Translations under genes and position numbers: made by a program | Notes under the pieces: generated by a model | Told to the model about the DNA's origin: nothing | Seen by the model: only the letters and a program-made list of their open reading frames with translations | Database searches by the model: none | Shown: one piece after another, positions 8,595 through 18,125 of the stretch | Numbering within the stretch: the stretch's first letter is position 1 | Layout of the letters: each line of letters starts with the position of its first letter | Assembly (NCBI GenBank): GCA_965243105.1 | Contig: CBDEUC010000003.1 | Span: forward strand, 1,922,001 to 1,986,000 | Direction of reading: 5' to 3' | DNA from: WLWS01 sp965243105 | GTDB lineage: Bacteria; Pseudomonadota; Gammaproteobacteria; Eutrophobiales; Eutrophobiaceae | DNA: 64,000 nucleotides

Positions 8595-9065
8595 TTATGA
8601 ATTCAACATGGAGCGCAGCATCCAGGCATTTTTCTCATGCAGCTGCACTCTCTGGGTTAGTAAATCTGCGCTGGGATGGTCGCCCGCCGTTTCTGCCACC
8701 TCGATGACTTTTCTCGAGTTACGGGCCACGGTTTCCTGTCCAATGACCAGTTGCCTGATCATCTCCTCTGCAACCGGCACCTTGTCCTCTTCTTCGATCT
8801 CGGTGAGCTGGCTATATGCCCGGTATGAGCCCGGCGCATCAAAGCCAAGGGCACGGATTCTTTCAGCGATGTCGTCAACGGCAATGGCGAGTTCACTGTA
8901 CTGGTCTTCAAACATCTGGTGCAGGGTGTTGAACTGCGGACCGGATACGTTCCAGTGATAGTTATGGGTTTTCAGGTACAGCGTGTAGCTGTCAGCAAGC
9001 ACCTGGGACAGGCCCGAGGCAATGGCCTCGCGCTGGTCCGGCTTGATTCCGATATTGATATCCAT
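8595..9065 (-). CDS. dps: Dps family DNA-protecting ferritin-like protein
   Basis: The 156-residue protein carries the inter-subunit ferroxidase ligands of Dps: H37 (NYHWNVSGPQF), H49 (TLHQ), D64 and E68 (AVDDIAERIR). Known Dps dodecamers oxidise Fe(II) with H2O2 and store ferric mineral, limiting Fenton damage; some also bind DNA. The N-terminus is short and not lysine-rich, so DNA binding through a basic tail is not evident. The peroxiredoxin-glutaredoxin gene follows after 30 bases. The upstream 110-base gap is AT-rich and holds no recognisable gene. Confidence 0.93.
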   Translation of the reverse strand: MDINIGIKPDQREAIASGLSQVLADSYTLYLKTHNYHWNVSGPQFNTLHQMFEDQYSELAIAVDDIAERIRALGFDAPGSYRAYSQLTEIEEEDKVPVAEEMIRQLVIGQETVARNSRKVIEVAETAGDHPSADLLTQRVQLHEKNAWMLRSMLNS

Positions 9066-9175
9066 AGTTATTCTCCATCAAGATTAAAATTAATGAAGAA
9101 ATTATCTATGGAATGAATTGATAGGTATATTGAATAATTTAAATGTAGTTAATATGAAAAAACTATTAATGTAAG

Positions 9176-10213
9176 TTATTGATTTTCCGCAATATCGTTG
9201 ATAAATGCCTCGATATCCTGCTCCGTGGTACTCCATGAACACATCAGCCGCGCCCCACCCTTGGCGATAAAGTTGTAGTAACGCCAACCTTTTTCCCTGA
9301 GGGCGGTATGCAGACCCTCGGGAAAGTGCGCAAACACGCCGTTGGCCTGTATCGGGTTAAGCAGGTGGATATCGGGAAACTGCTGCAGCCCCTGGGCAAG
9401 CGCCCGGGCACACTGGTTGCCATGCCTGGCGTGCTTCAGTGCTACATCGTTTTCCAGGATGCCGACCCACGGCGCGGAGAGATAGCGCATTTTTGATGCA
9501 AGTTGTCCTGCCTGCTTGCATCGATACTCAAATTCACTGGCCAGTTCACGATCAAAAAATACAACCGCATCGCCCACCGGTATTCCCAGCTTGGTGCCAC
9601 CCAGGCAGAGAACATCAACCCCGCACTTCCAGCTGATTTCCTTTGCGCTGACATCAAGGGAAGCGAGGGCATTAAAAAAGCGCGCGCCATCCATGTGCAG
9701 GCGAAGCGAGAGTTCTTTTGCAAGCTCACCGATGGCTGTAAGTTCATCGACATCGTATACCGTGCCCATCTCGGTAGGCTGAGTTACCGAGATTACCCTG
9801 GTCTTTGGAAAATGCACGTCGGTTCGCGCCGTAGCAATTCGACGAACCTCGTCAATATCAATCTTTCCGTGATCGCCGCCCGCAAGCAGTACCTTGGTAC
9901 CATTTGAATAAAACTCCGGTGCACCGCACTCGTCCGTTTCCACGTGCGCCATGTTATGACAAATGATGCTGTGATAAGACTGGCAAAGCGATGCAAGTGC
10001 GAGGGAGTTTGCCGCTGTGCCATTGAAGGTAAAGAAAACTTCGCAATCGGTTTCAAACAATTCCCGGATTAGATCGGCGGCCCTCGCCGTCCAGGCATCG
10101 TCGCCATAACCGGGAGCGTAACCCTGGTTTGCCGCTTCAAGAGCCTGCCATGCCTCGGGTGCAACCCCTGCAGTATTGTCGCTGGCAAAATGATACTTCA
10201 ACTCGTTACTCAT
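9176..10213 (-). CDS. ltaE: Low-specificity L-threonine aldolase (PLP enzyme)
   Basis: The 345-residue fold-type I PLP enzyme has the expected HMDGAR motif (D175 binds the pyridine nitrogen) and the Schiff-base lysine K208 in CLGGTKLGIPVGD. The family cleaves L-threonine or L-allo-threonine to glycine and acetaldehyde. It lies between putA and dps on the same strand, with about 50 bases after putA and 110 bases before dps, so it could be read from its own promoter or with putA. Related beta-hydroxy amino acids may also be substrates; stereospecificity cannot be judged here. Confidence 0.92.
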   Translation of the reverse strand: MSNELKYHFASDNTAGVAPEAWQALEAANQGYAPGYGDDAWTARAADLIRELFETDCEVFFTFNGTAANSLALASLCQSYHSIICHNMAHVETDECGAPEFYSNGTKVLLAGGDHGKIDIDEVRRIATARTDVHFPKTRVISVTQPTEMGTVYDVDELTAIGELAKELSLRLHMDGARFFNALASLDVSAKEISWKCGVDVLCLGGTKLGIPVGDAVVFFDRELASEFEYRCKQAGQLASKMRYLSAPWVGILENDVALKHARHGNQCARALAQGLQQFPDIHLLNPIQANGVFAHFPEGLHTALREKGWRYYNFIAKGGARLMCSWSTTEQDIEAFINDIAENQ

Positions 10214-10262
10214 CTATCTGGTGTCCTTGTAAATATCCATAGAATATCACAAGCTGGATTTA

Positions 10263-13200
10263 TCAATCGCCCAGCGCCAGCAAGCTGGCGTTACCACCAA
10301 TTGCAGAAGTATTAACCGTGAATACCTGCTCGGTGGTAAATGCACGAAGGTAAGCCGGACCGCCTGCCTTTGGACCGGTGCCAGACAATCCCTGGCCACC
10401 AAAAGGTTGGGTTCCCACAACCGCGCCGGTGATATTTCGATTCACATAAACGTTACCGACATGAACACGATCGCGTATGTAGCTCGCGCGCTGTTCAATA
10501 CGACTATGAACCCCAAGGGTGAGGCCATAGCCTGATTTGTTGATGTTCCTGATAACATCATCCAGTTCGTTATGTCGATAGCTCGCGAAGTGCAACACGG
10601 GTCCAAAGTGCTCCTTTTCAAGTTCTTCAATGCCATCGACCTTGATAACAACGGGTGCGATGAAGTTGCCTTTGCCGGGTAAGTCCCCGCATTCATGGAT
10701 GACTTTGCCCAGTGACCTGCATTTATCAATATGCCTTATTATCGAATCCATCGCCGGTTTATCGATCAGGGGACCAATATCCGTTTCAATGTGGGCAGGG
10801 TCATCGATGACCAGGGTGTCCATGTGTCCCTTTAGCAAGTTGAGCACGGTATCGGCGATATCCTCCTGCACGTAAAGTACGCGTAAAGCAGAACAGCGTT
10901 GCCCCGCACTGTAGAAAGCAGATTGAACAACGTCCCTGACCAGCTGTTCTGGCAGTGCTGAGCTGTCCGCGATCATGACATTCTGACCACCGGTTTCGGC
11001 GATGAATTTTGCAATGGCGCCATCGCGCTGCGCCAGCCTGCGGTTAATCAGCTGCGCCGTCGCTGTTGAGCCGGTAAAACATACCCCGGCCAGGGCGCTT
11101 TCTTTCAGCAGGACCTCTCCAGTGCGTTCACCTTCTGCAGGTATGAATTGCATGACCCCGGCAGGCAGGCCGGCCTTGAGCCAGAGATCCATGGCATGGG
11201 CTGCCACGAGGCAGCCTTGTTCTGCAGGCTTGGCCAGTACCGTGTTACCGGCCACCAGCGCAGCTGCAAGCTGGCCGGTAAAAATGGCCAGCGGAAAATT
11301 CCACGGGCTGATACACAGGAATACGCCGCGCCCGCAAAGACGAAGCTCGTTGCTTTCACCGGTGGGTCCCGGAAGGGCCTTTACCCGGGATAGCTCGCGT
11401 TTTGCCTGCGCAGCGTAGTAGTAAAGGAAGTCAATGGCCTCGCGAATCTCCGCCTCCGCGTCAACGATGGTTTTTCCCGACTCCTTTACCAGCAGTGCGA
11501 GGAATTGCGCACGGTTTTCCTCGAAAAGTTCCGCGGTGTTTTGCAGCAGGCGGGCTCGACTGCGCACAGGCGTGTTGTTCCACGCCGGCCACGCATTTAC
11601 TGCGTTCTGAAATGCCCTGGATAAATCCGCCTCACTGCAAAAGCCCCGCTGTCCAACAATCTCGCCATTGGCCGGGTTGATCACATCCTCACATTCAACC
11701 TCGATAGCCAGTCCATCCAGGATCGGCAGGGCACTTTGTTTTGCCAGTTTTTCGCACGCCAGTTTTTCGGTCAAGGCTTCCTGTTCCTTCATGTCCGCAA
11801 GGTTGGTGCCGTGGGAGTTGGGACGGGATTTGCCGTACATGTTCACCGGTAAAACAATACGTGGATGACGGTACTGCCCCTGTAGCTGACGGGTTTCCTC
11901 GAGCGGGTTTGTCACAAGGCTTGAGGTATCCTGCCTGTGTTGTGCCATCTGGTTCACAAAGGAAGTGTTGGCGCCGTTTTCCAGCAGTCGTCGTACCAGG
12001 TAGGGCAGCAGGTCTTCATGGGCGCCCACGGGGGCATAGACCCTGCAGGGTTTTGCGTATCCATTTATATCAACAACCCGGGAGTAGAGTTCTTCTCCCA
12101 TGCCATGTAAACGCTGGAACTCGTAATCACGATCGTTTCCGTGATGATAGATGTAGGAAATTGTCTGGGCATTGTGAGTCGCAAACTGCGGGAAAATGAA
12201 GTGGCAGTCTTCCAGCAGGAATCTTGCACAGGCAAGGTAGGAAAGGTCAGTGTTGGATTTGCGGGTGAAGACCGGGTAGTCCGAATGCCCCAGCTCCTGC
12301 GCCTGCTTGATCTCGTTATCCCAGTACGCGCCCTTTACCAGCCTGACCGGTATTGTTTCCTGCTGCTGAATGGAGAGTTCCTGTAACCATCGTAAAACCG
12401 CTAATGCCCTTTTCTGGTAAGCCTGTATGGCGAGCCCAAGACCATGCCAGCCCTTAAGCCGGGGTTCGCAATAAACATTTCCAAACACGCGCAGCGACAT
12501 CTCCAGCCGGTCCGCTTCCTCAGCATCAACAGTCAGGCCGATACCTGCTTTTTTTGCGAGGGTAGCGAGAGACAGCAGGCTGTTTGAAAGTGCACGCTCA
12601 GCTTCCCTGCAGTGACGATATTCATAGCGCGGGTAGAGTGCCGATAACTTGATGGATATGCCGGGTCTTTGCTCGATGGTATTTTCTGCGCCCGCGTGCC
12701 TGCCAATTTCTGCGATGGCTTCAGCGTAGGCATCAAAATATCTGTCTGCATCCGCCGCGGTAATTGCAGCTTCCCCGAGCATGTCAAAGGAGTATCGATA
12801 GGCTGAATTTGCAGGAGATGAACTGCGCGACAATGCTTCGCTGATATTGCGACCCATGACAAACTGCTTTGCCATGATGCCCATCGCTGTTTTCATCGCT
12901 GCCCGCATTACCGGTTCCTCCATGCGCGATACCAGCTTGGCCAGGTAATCTGTTGGGTTGGACAGTGGCTTCCTGCCGGGTTTTAGAGTCTGTGCACCGA
13001 GCATCAATGCCCAGGTGGAGGCATTGACGAAGAGGGAATCACTTTCGCCAATATGCTGCATCCAGTTTGCGGAAGACAGCTTGTCTGAAATCAGGTCATC
13101 AATGGTGGCATTGTCGGGTATACGCAGCAGGGCCTCGGCAATACACATCAGTACCACGCCTTCATGGGATGACAGGTCATAATGATCCAGGAATGCCTGG

Positions 13201-13418
13201 ATACCGCTGCTACTTTCCCGGTACCTGCGTCCGTGCTCGACAAGTTCAATCGCGGTTTGCTCGATGGCATTGTCCAGTGCCGGGCTGAAGCTCATGCCCT
13301 CAATCAACGACTCAACCAGGCTGTTTTCCTCGGCAAGGTAATAGGTACTGCTGAGCCGTGAAAGCTGTTCACGGGAAGTGGCCAAGTTGGTATTTTGGAG
13401 GCGGGCACTCGCGGGCAT
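10263..13418 (-). CDS. putA: Bifunctional proline dehydrogenase / delta-1-pyrroline-5-carboxylate dehydrogenase
   Basis: PutA oxidises proline to glutamate in two steps and feeds electrons to quinone. The N-terminal half carries the FAD-binding proline dehydrogenase barrel (about 180-480, including RLVKGAYWDNEIK and the RRLLENGANTSF motif). The C-terminal half is an aldehyde dehydrogenase with its glutamate in FIAETGGQNV and catalytic cysteine in SAGQRCSALR. At 1051 residues it lacks the N-terminal ribbon-helix-helix domain of trifunctional PutA, which fits control by the divergent Lrp gene. The chosen ATG (13418) has GAG eight bases upstream; a GTG three codons earlier is also possible. Confidence 0.96.
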   Translation of the reverse strand: MPASARLQNTNLATSREQLSRLSSTYYLAEENSLVESLIEGMSFSPALDNAIEQTAIELVEHGRRYRESSSGIQAFLDHYDLSSHEGVVLMCIAEALLRIPDNATIDDLISDKLSSANWMQHIGESDSLFVNASTWALMLGAQTLKPGRKPLSNPTDYLAKLVSRMEEPVMRAAMKTAMGIMAKQFVMGRNISEALSRSSSPANSAYRYSFDMLGEAAITAADADRYFDAYAEAIAEIGRHAGAENTIEQRPGISIKLSALYPRYEYRHCREAERALSNSLLSLATLAKKAGIGLTVDAEEADRLEMSLRVFGNVYCEPRLKGWHGLGLAIQAYQKRALAVLRWLQELSIQQQETIPVRLVKGAYWDNEIKQAQELGHSDYPVFTRKSNTDLSYLACARFLLEDCHFIFPQFATHNAQTISYIYHHGNDRDYEFQRLHGMGEELYSRVVDINGYAKPCRVYAPVGAHEDLLPYLVRRLLENGANTSFVNQMAQHRQDTSSLVTNPLEETRQLQGQYRHPRIVLPVNMYGKSRPNSHGTNLADMKEQEALTEKLACEKLAKQSALPILDGLAIEVECEDVINPANGEIVGQRGFCSEADLSRAFQNAVNAWPAWNNTPVRSRARLLQNTAELFEENRAQFLALLVKESGKTIVDAEAEIREAIDFLYYYAAQAKRELSRVKALPGPTGESNELRLCGRGVFLCISPWNFPLAIFTGQLAAALVAGNTVLAKPAEQGCLVAAHAMDLWLKAGLPAGVMQFIPAEGERTGEVLLKESALAGVCFTGSTATAQLINRRLAQRDGAIAKFIAETGGQNVMIADSSALPEQLVRDVVQSAFYSAGQRCSALRVLYVQEDIADTVLNLLKGHMDTLVIDDPAHIETDIGPLIDKPAMDSIIRHIDKCRSLGKVIHECGDLPGKGNFIAPVVIKVDGIEELEKEHFGPVLHFASYRHNELDDVIRNINKSGYGLTLGVHSRIEQRASYIRDRVHVGNVYVNRNITGAVVGTQPFGGQGLSGTGPKAGGPAYLRAFTTEQVFTVNTSAIGGNASLLALGD

Positions 13419-13427
13419 TGCGTTCAC

Positions 13428-13552
13428 TCGTTATATATCTAATATTTCGTATTTTTCCATATATACTTCAAATATAATTTTTATTATGCTTGTAAAACAA
13501 AATATTATTTTATAAGTGTTGTTTCTATGAAATATCATTTTGAGAAATAGAT
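13428..13552. promoter_or_regulatory. AT-rich putA/Lrp divergent control region
   Basis: This 125-base gap between the divergent putA and Lrp genes is strikingly AT-rich, full of short A and T tracts, while both genes are GC-balanced. Curved AT-rich DNA is typical for Lrp-type binding. No single clear palindrome or strong -35/-10 pair could be picked, so the operators are not placed. Confidence 0.5.
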
Positions 13553-14017
13553 ATGCCCGCAGAGCTAGACAGGATCGACCTGAATATCCTGCGCATCCTG
13601 CAAAAGCAGGGGCGTATTTCCAACGTGGAGCTGTCGCAGCTGGTTAGCCTGAGCCCGGCACCCTGTCTTACTCGCGTCAGGAAACTGGAGCAGCAGGGTC
13701 TCATCAAGTCCTACCGTGCGGAGCTCGACGCCCACGCTCTCGGCCTGTCACTACTGGCTTACGTTGAAGTCACATTACACAGGACTACGCCGGATGTTTT
13801 TGACAGGTTTAAAGAGGTCGTCCAGACCATCGATGAGATCGAAGAGTGTCACATGGTTGCAGGAGGATTTGATTATCTTATCAAGGTGCGATGCCGTGAC
13901 ATGGATGATTATCGTCGCGTGCTGGGCGAAAAAATTGCATCTATAAATGACATTTCGCAAACACACACCTACGTCGTGATGGAGCAGGTTAAAACTTCGA
14001 CATCACTGAATATCTAG
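13553..14017 (+). CDS. Lrp/AsnC-family regulator, likely proline-responsive activator of putA
   Basis: The 154-residue protein has an N-terminal HTH (about 6-60, with LVSLSPAPCLTRVRKLEQQG) and a C-terminal RAM domain (about 68-140, with ECHMVAGGFDYLIKVRCRD). The layout, divergent from a PutA without its own DNA-binding domain, is that of PutR-type activators known in alphaproteobacteria and of BkdR in Pseudomonas. The role as putA regulator is inferred from position. It is convergent with the EamA gene, with only two bases between stop codons. Confidence 0.93.
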   Translation: MPAELDRIDLNILRILQKQGRISNVELSQLVSLSPAPCLTRVRKLEQQGLIKSYRAELDAHALGLSLLAYVEVTLHRTTPDVFDRFKEVVQTIDEIEECHMVAGGFDYLIKVRCRDMDDYRRVLGEKIASINDISQTHTYVVMEQVKTSTSLNI

Positions 14018-14019
14018 CA

Positions 14020-14913
14020 TTATCCTTTTTCATCCCGTCGCTGAATCAGCAGGCCAAAAACGATGACTACCAGCCCTGCAAGGGTGGTTGATGCAATGGA
14101 TTCGCCCAGTACAAAGTGAATAAACACCAGTGACAGGAAAGGTGCCACGAAGATCATGGTGGAAATCTTTGCGGCATTACTGGTCATTTGCAGGGCACTC
14201 AGCCAGAGCACAAAAGTTATACCCATCTCGAACAGGCCGACATAGACACCGCTTAGTACGGCGTAGAGATGAATATCTGCAAGGCTGGAGAAGTACATGC
14301 AGGCAAGAGTGACGAAGGGAAGGCCAAACAGGAAACTCAGGAACAGCCCGAGCACGGGATCCACCTTGTCCTTTGCCTTGTACAGCCAGTACATGGCCCA
14401 GATGATGGTGCTGCCAAGTGCCAGGGCAATGCCAGACATGCTAAAGCCACCCAGTGAAAACTGCTTGCCGCCAAGACAAATGATCAGGACACCGCCATAA
14501 CAGGCGACGGTGGCCAGCACGTCATTACGACTGACCCTGTGCCCAAGGATCGGTATGGACAGGAACATCAGCGTGATAGCCCAGGTATAATTGAGCGACT
14601 GCGCGACCTGGGCCGGTAGAAGATCATAGGCCTTGAACAGAACGAGGTAGTAGAAAAACGGGTTTAAAAGCCCGAGACCAAGCAGGCGCAAATAATCTTC
14701 CCGTTCCAGGCTGGTAGTAAGAGCAAGCTTTTTCTGGAACAGGAGAATCAGGAACAGGACAGAGCAGGCGGAGACCACCGAGATAAACAACAACTGAAAA
14801 TTATCAGCGTAGCGCAGGCCCAGCTTGAGAGCGGTGGCGATGCTTGACCAGAACAGCACCGTCATTGCCGCGAATACGTAAGCCTTTTTTTGCCTGTCGA
14901 GACTACTCAGCAT
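14020..14913 (-). CDS. EamA/DMT-family permease
   Basis: The 297-residue integral membrane protein has about ten hydrophobic helices in two EamA repeats, typical of drug/metabolite transporters such as RhaT/YdcZ-like exporters. Substrates of this family are mostly amino acids, nucleosides or other metabolites and cannot be read from sequence. It overlaps the 3' end of the upstream ornithine-cyclodeaminase-like gene by 11 bases, so the two are translationally coupled. The context with putA suggests a role in proline or related amino-acid transport (inference). Confidence 0.9.
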   Translation of the reverse strand: MLSSLDRQKKAYVFAAMTVLFWSSIATALKLGLRYADNFQLLFISVVSACSVLFLILLFQKKLALTTSLEREDYLRLLGLGLLNPFFYYLVLFKAYDLLPAQVAQSLNYTWAITLMFLSIPILGHRVSRNDVLATVACYGGVLIICLGGKQFSLGGFSMSGIALALGSTIIWAMYWLYKAKDKVDPVLGLFLSFLFGLPFVTLACMYFSSLADIHLYAVLSGVYVGLFEMGITFVLWLSALQMTSNAAKISTMIFVAPFLSLVFIHFVLGESIASTTLAGLVVIVFGLLIQRRDEKG

Positions 14914-15832
14914 TTTTCATAGCCAGCCTTGCTGCAGCAAGATCTTCAAGTGCAGTCCCGCAGGACTTGAACAGGGTTATCTCCTCGTCACTGACGCGTC
15001 CCGGGATTTCTCCCGTGCATAGCTGGGATAGCTCAGCCATGATATCTGTGGCTTCAATGAAGCCTTCATTAATTGCCTGGATTATCTCACCCGCTTCAGC
15101 AAGGGCGCCGTCTCGCGTATCGACAAAAACGCTGGCACGTCTTAATGCTTCGCCATCTGTTTCAGCCATGGAAGGTTTAAAGGCACCGACCAGGTCGAGG
15201 TGCTGTCCATCTTTAAGCCATTCGCCCTTGACCAGGGGAGTCGATGCCAGTGTAGCGGTACTTATGATGTCCGCCTGCGTGGTGGCAAGCTGCAGGTCTG
15301 TTTCCACCCTTGCTTTGAAATTGAACGACGCAAGATCCTTGATCACGCTGGCCGCGTTCTCCGCATTCCTGCCCCACACCGTGACTGTGTCGATTGGCCT
15401 CACGCTGGCATGAGCATCAACCAGCCTTCTTGACAGTTTCCCGGTGCCCACCATCAACAGGTGCCGCGAATCTTTTCGTGACAGGTAGCTCGATGCCAGC
15501 GCAGATGCGGCGGCAGTACGACGAAGTGTCAGTTCATCACCGTCTAATTGAGCTACCAGCTTGCCGTTTTTGCCGTCAAAAAGCATGTAGGTGGCATTGA
15601 CGCTGGCGTCGCTGTTACCCGGGAACACGGTCACCAGCTTGACGCCAATGTGCTCACCTTCAAGCCACGCCGGCATTAAAAGGAGACTGGCATCATCAGA
15701 GCCGGGAACTTGTATATCGTGTACAGAACGCCCTGGCACACTACAGCCGGCAGCAAAGGCCTTGCGCAGTCCTTCAACCAGGTCATTGTAGGGTAAGGCC
15801 TTTACAAGTTGAGCTGCATCGAGCTTTTGCAT
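14903..15832 (-). CDS. Ornithine cyclodeaminase / mu-crystallin family protein
   Basis: The protein has about 309 residues from the internal ATG at 15832, which fits the family start (MQKLDAAQLV); an upstream extension of about 19 codons looks non-native. An NAD(P)-binding Rossmann motif, VGTGKLSRR, sits in the middle, with the family's N-terminal strand region (LLMPAWLEGEHIGVKLVTVF) before it. Members include ornithine cyclodeaminase (ornithine to proline), alanine dehydrogenase of archaea, and ketimine or pyrroline-2-carboxylate reductases. With putA nearby, a proline-forming or proline-derivative reductase is plausible. It is an operon partner of the overlapping EamA permease. Confidence 0.88.
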   Translation of the reverse strand: MQKLDAAQLVKALPYNDLVEGLRKAFAAGCSVPGRSVHDIQVPGSDDASLLLMPAWLEGEHIGVKLVTVFPGNSDASVNATYMLFDGKNGKLVAQLDGDELTLRRTAAASALASSYLSRKDSRHLLMVGTGKLSRRLVDAHASVRPIDTVTVWGRNAENAASVIKDLASFNFKARVETDLQLATTQADIISTATLASTPLVKGEWLKDGQHLDLVGAFKPSMAETDGEALRRASVFVDTRDGALAEAGEIIQAINEGFIEATDIMAELSQLCTGEIPGRVSDEEITLFKSCGTALEDLAAARLAMKNAE

Positions 15833-15939
15833 GTGTAAGCACAGTGATGATGGAAAACGGCAGTATAGATTGCCGGATGAATTAGACAAAGCCGCTGATT
15901 TACGGGAATCAGCCTGCGAGGCACTGCCCGCGCCCGGTA

Positions 15940-16635
15940 CTACCTGGACAAGCGGCGAACCAGGGACTTGAGAATGGTCAGTCTTTCGATGCTTGAGGGG
16001 TGAGAACCACTGAATCCAGTGTGGCGCTTGTTAACCTTGTAAAGTTTTTCGTGGACTCGCACCGCTCCAGCCGGATCGTAACCGGCTTCCACTGACCAGA
16101 TAGCGCCGAGGTAATCAGACTCTCTCTCGTTGTCGCGAGTGTATTTTGTCGCCGAGGCGGAAAACGTGGTCTGCGGTGCGTTTTTCATGTTCTCAATTTT
16201 TTCCTCAAGATGATTCAGCTTGAGGTGCGCAAGTTCATGTCCAATGATCGCGGCGGCAGCATCTACGTCCATACCAATAAGCTCCAGCATGCCAAATGTA
16301 AATCCAACCATATTTTGTGGGTCGCCATCCTCGGTTAGCTGGGCAATGGTAGCAAAGGCATTTGGAACATCGCCGTTTACCACGAACAGCTCGGCATTTA
16401 TTTCAGCAGCTTCCTGGATGGCTACCATCGCTGCGTAAACCAACAACATTTGCTTGGTCTCAACCACACCGAGGACACGACCTCTTTCATCTCTGAGTTC
16501 AACTTTTTCCGCGGGTGCGGATGCGAGATCACGAATACGCCATGCCTGTTGTCCGTCGTTGCGACCTGCAGACGAGACAGGTGCGCTTGCAAGAATGGCC
16601 AGTAGCAAAGTTATTCCAGGTATTAATCGCTGCAT
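15940..16635 (-). CDS. Secreted M48-family metalloprotease, last gene of the VWA/TolQ envelope operon
   Basis: About 231 residues with an N-terminal signal peptide (LIPGITLLLAILASAPVSSA). The zinc motif HELAH is followed by the third-ligand motif ERESDYLG and a C-terminal GSHPSSIERL, all standard for M48 (HtpX/BepA/LoiP type) peptidases. It should be periplasmic or attached to the outer-membrane inner face. The ATG at 16635 is preferred because AAAGGTG lies just upstream; an ATG eight codons earlier also exists. It is the 3'-most gene of the 13-gene operon and could mature or degrade the lipoproteins encoded upstream (inference). Confidence 0.9.
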   Translation of the reverse strand: MQRLIPGITLLLAILASAPVSSAGRNDGQQAWRIRDLASAPAEKVELRDERGRVLGVVETKQMLLVYAAMVAIQEAAEINAELFVVNGDVPNAFATIAQLTEDGDPQNMVGFTFGMLELIGMDVDAAAAIIGHELAHLKLNHLEEKIENMKNAPQTTFSASATKYTRDNERESDYLGAIWSVEAGYDPAGAVRVHEKLYKVNKRHTGFSGSHPSSIERLTILKSLVRRLSR

Positions 16636-16701
16636 TGAATTACACCTTTTTACACGCATTAGTATTTTGACAGGAATTCACGGCCCTAATTCATTACAGG
16701 G

Positions 16702-17370
16702 CTAGTTCAGGAATGATTTAATTTGTGCTGCCATGCTTTTACAGGCCCCGGACTGTACCCGGGCTAGCATGGGGATGGGTATGATCACCGCAGGTAAATA
16801 GGACGTACCACGGGTTTCCGCATTAATTTTCCCCGACAATTCGAGATTCTTGAAGTCCCAGATACTGGCCTCGTAGTTTGCCTCGTCATCCCAGGTCGCA
16901 AAGCCGAAGCAGCCACCACCGCCCGGGCCTACCGCGCAGGAGATGGAACCTTTCTTGTCGGTGGTCTCAGTGGAACCATCAATCCAGATAAAAAAGCGCA
17001 GGCCAAAGTCAGAGAATTTTTCCGCAATAGCGGGGTTTTGTACCAGCCTGTCCAGGTTTTTCACATCCATGGGAGCAGTACTTGTTTCGAAGTAGGGATA
17101 CATGGCGTCGACGAATTCTTTCTCCGGGATCACCGACATACCGTCACTGCCACTGGCGAGGGATTCACCCACGCAGGCAATGAAATCTATTTCAGTTTCA
17201 TGACCACTGCTGTGTCTCCGTCCCAGTATCACGACTGACTCTTCTGCGTTCATGATGGTAGCCGGTGCCTGGCGATATTCATCGATCCTGGTACTGCTAT
17301 TGCAGCCCGACAGGAAAACAAGCAGGGCCAACAGCCCCGGCGTGGTGGAATTAAATATTCGTGCAAGCAT
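16702..17370 (-). CDS. Lipoprotein of unknown function (envelope operon)
   Basis: About 222 residues starting at an ATG two bases after the upstream stop codon. The signal peptide ends in LVFLSGC, a lipobox, so the mature protein should be lipid-anchored. The body has a stretch beginning EESVVILGRRHSSGHETEID and a glycine-rich, cysteine-containing patch (SCAVGPGGGGCFGF). No known domain is recognised. Its tight position between the second lipoprotein and the M48 protease argues that it belongs to the same envelope machine. Confidence 0.85.
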   Translation of the reverse strand: MLARIFNSTTPGLLALLVFLSGCNSSTRIDEYRQAPATIMNAEESVVILGRRHSSGHETEIDFIACVGESLASGSDGMSVIPEKEFVDAMYPYFETSTAPMDVKNLDRLVQNPAIAEKFSDFGLRFFIWIDGSTETTDKKGSISCAVGPGGGGCFGFATWDDEANYEASIWDFKNLELSGKINAETRGTSYLPAVIIPIPMLARVQSGACKSMAAQIKSFLN

Positions 17371-17372
17371 CT

Positions 17373-18053
17373 TCAGCAAATATCGGTGACCTTGCTGGCA
17401 CACACCTTGTCATTTTCGGAAAGCCACTGCCTGACCGGTGGTATGCGGGTAAAGTTTAGAGAAAGCTTTGCGCCGGCATCGCGAAATGCCGAGTTTATTG
17501 CCGCCTGCAAACCCTTGTCCCGGCTCTTGAGAAACTCGGTCGATGACTTGCCATAGCCGGTCACCGGGAGATCAGCGACCAGGTCGCCTTTGTCATCAAA
17601 TAATTTGACCGTGTACTTGATCCAGACCTCGTATAAATCTGAACGGGTTTCGCTGGGCAGGGCAAACTGCATTTCTTCGACCTTTGGCACCAGCACACCG
17701 TCCACGCCGCTGCCATTGGCAGAAGGCACATCGGCCTGGTAGCTTATTTCGCTGAACATCGAAGGCAGCACGCGATCAAAAAGCTCCACCTGGGAATCAC
17801 CGCTCTTGATAGCCCAGTTGGGACGGTCCTCGGAGTTTTCCTGGTAGATGTAGTTACGAAATTCATCATCGTAAACCACGGCCATTGATAGAGGTAACTG
17901 GATTGACAATGGCGTAGGCACATCCGTTTGCGTTTCCATGGTCAGTGACTGGTTACAGGCAGGTAATACGACGGCCAACAGGCTGGCATACAAAACTCGT
18001 CGGTAGTTCACCAGGTCCAGTGCTTTTCCGGTCTTTTTACTTTTATTTCGCAT
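17373..18053 (-). CDS. Lipoprotein of unknown function (envelope operon)
   Basis: About 226 residues. The ATG at 18053 is chosen because AGGGGA lies a few bases upstream; an in-frame extension of 17 codons lacks such a site. A hydrophobic segment ends in VVLPAC, a plausible lipobox after a basic N-region. The body contains a region like the DUF/LppC-free lipoproteins that assemble near the outer membrane (VWIKYTVKLFDDKGDLVADL and a GYGKSSTEF stretch), but no family can be named. The next lipoprotein gene starts two bases after its stop. Confidence 0.85.
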   Translation of the reverse strand: MRNKSKKTGKALDLVNYRRVLYASLLAVVLPACNQSLTMETQTDVPTPLSIQLPLSMAVVYDDEFRNYIYQENSEDRPNWAIKSGDSQVELFDRVLPSMFSEISYQADVPSANGSGVDGVLVPKVEEMQFALPSETRSDLYEVWIKYTVKLFDDKGDLVADLPVTGYGKSSTEFLKSRDKGLQAAINSAFRDAGAKLSLNFTRIPPVRQWLSENDKVCASKVTDIC

Positions 18054-18125
18054 CGTTTTCCCCTTATCTAAATCCTCGGTTCCCGCGATATAGTTAATTA
18101 GCATAGCCCTAAATCCCTTCCTAAA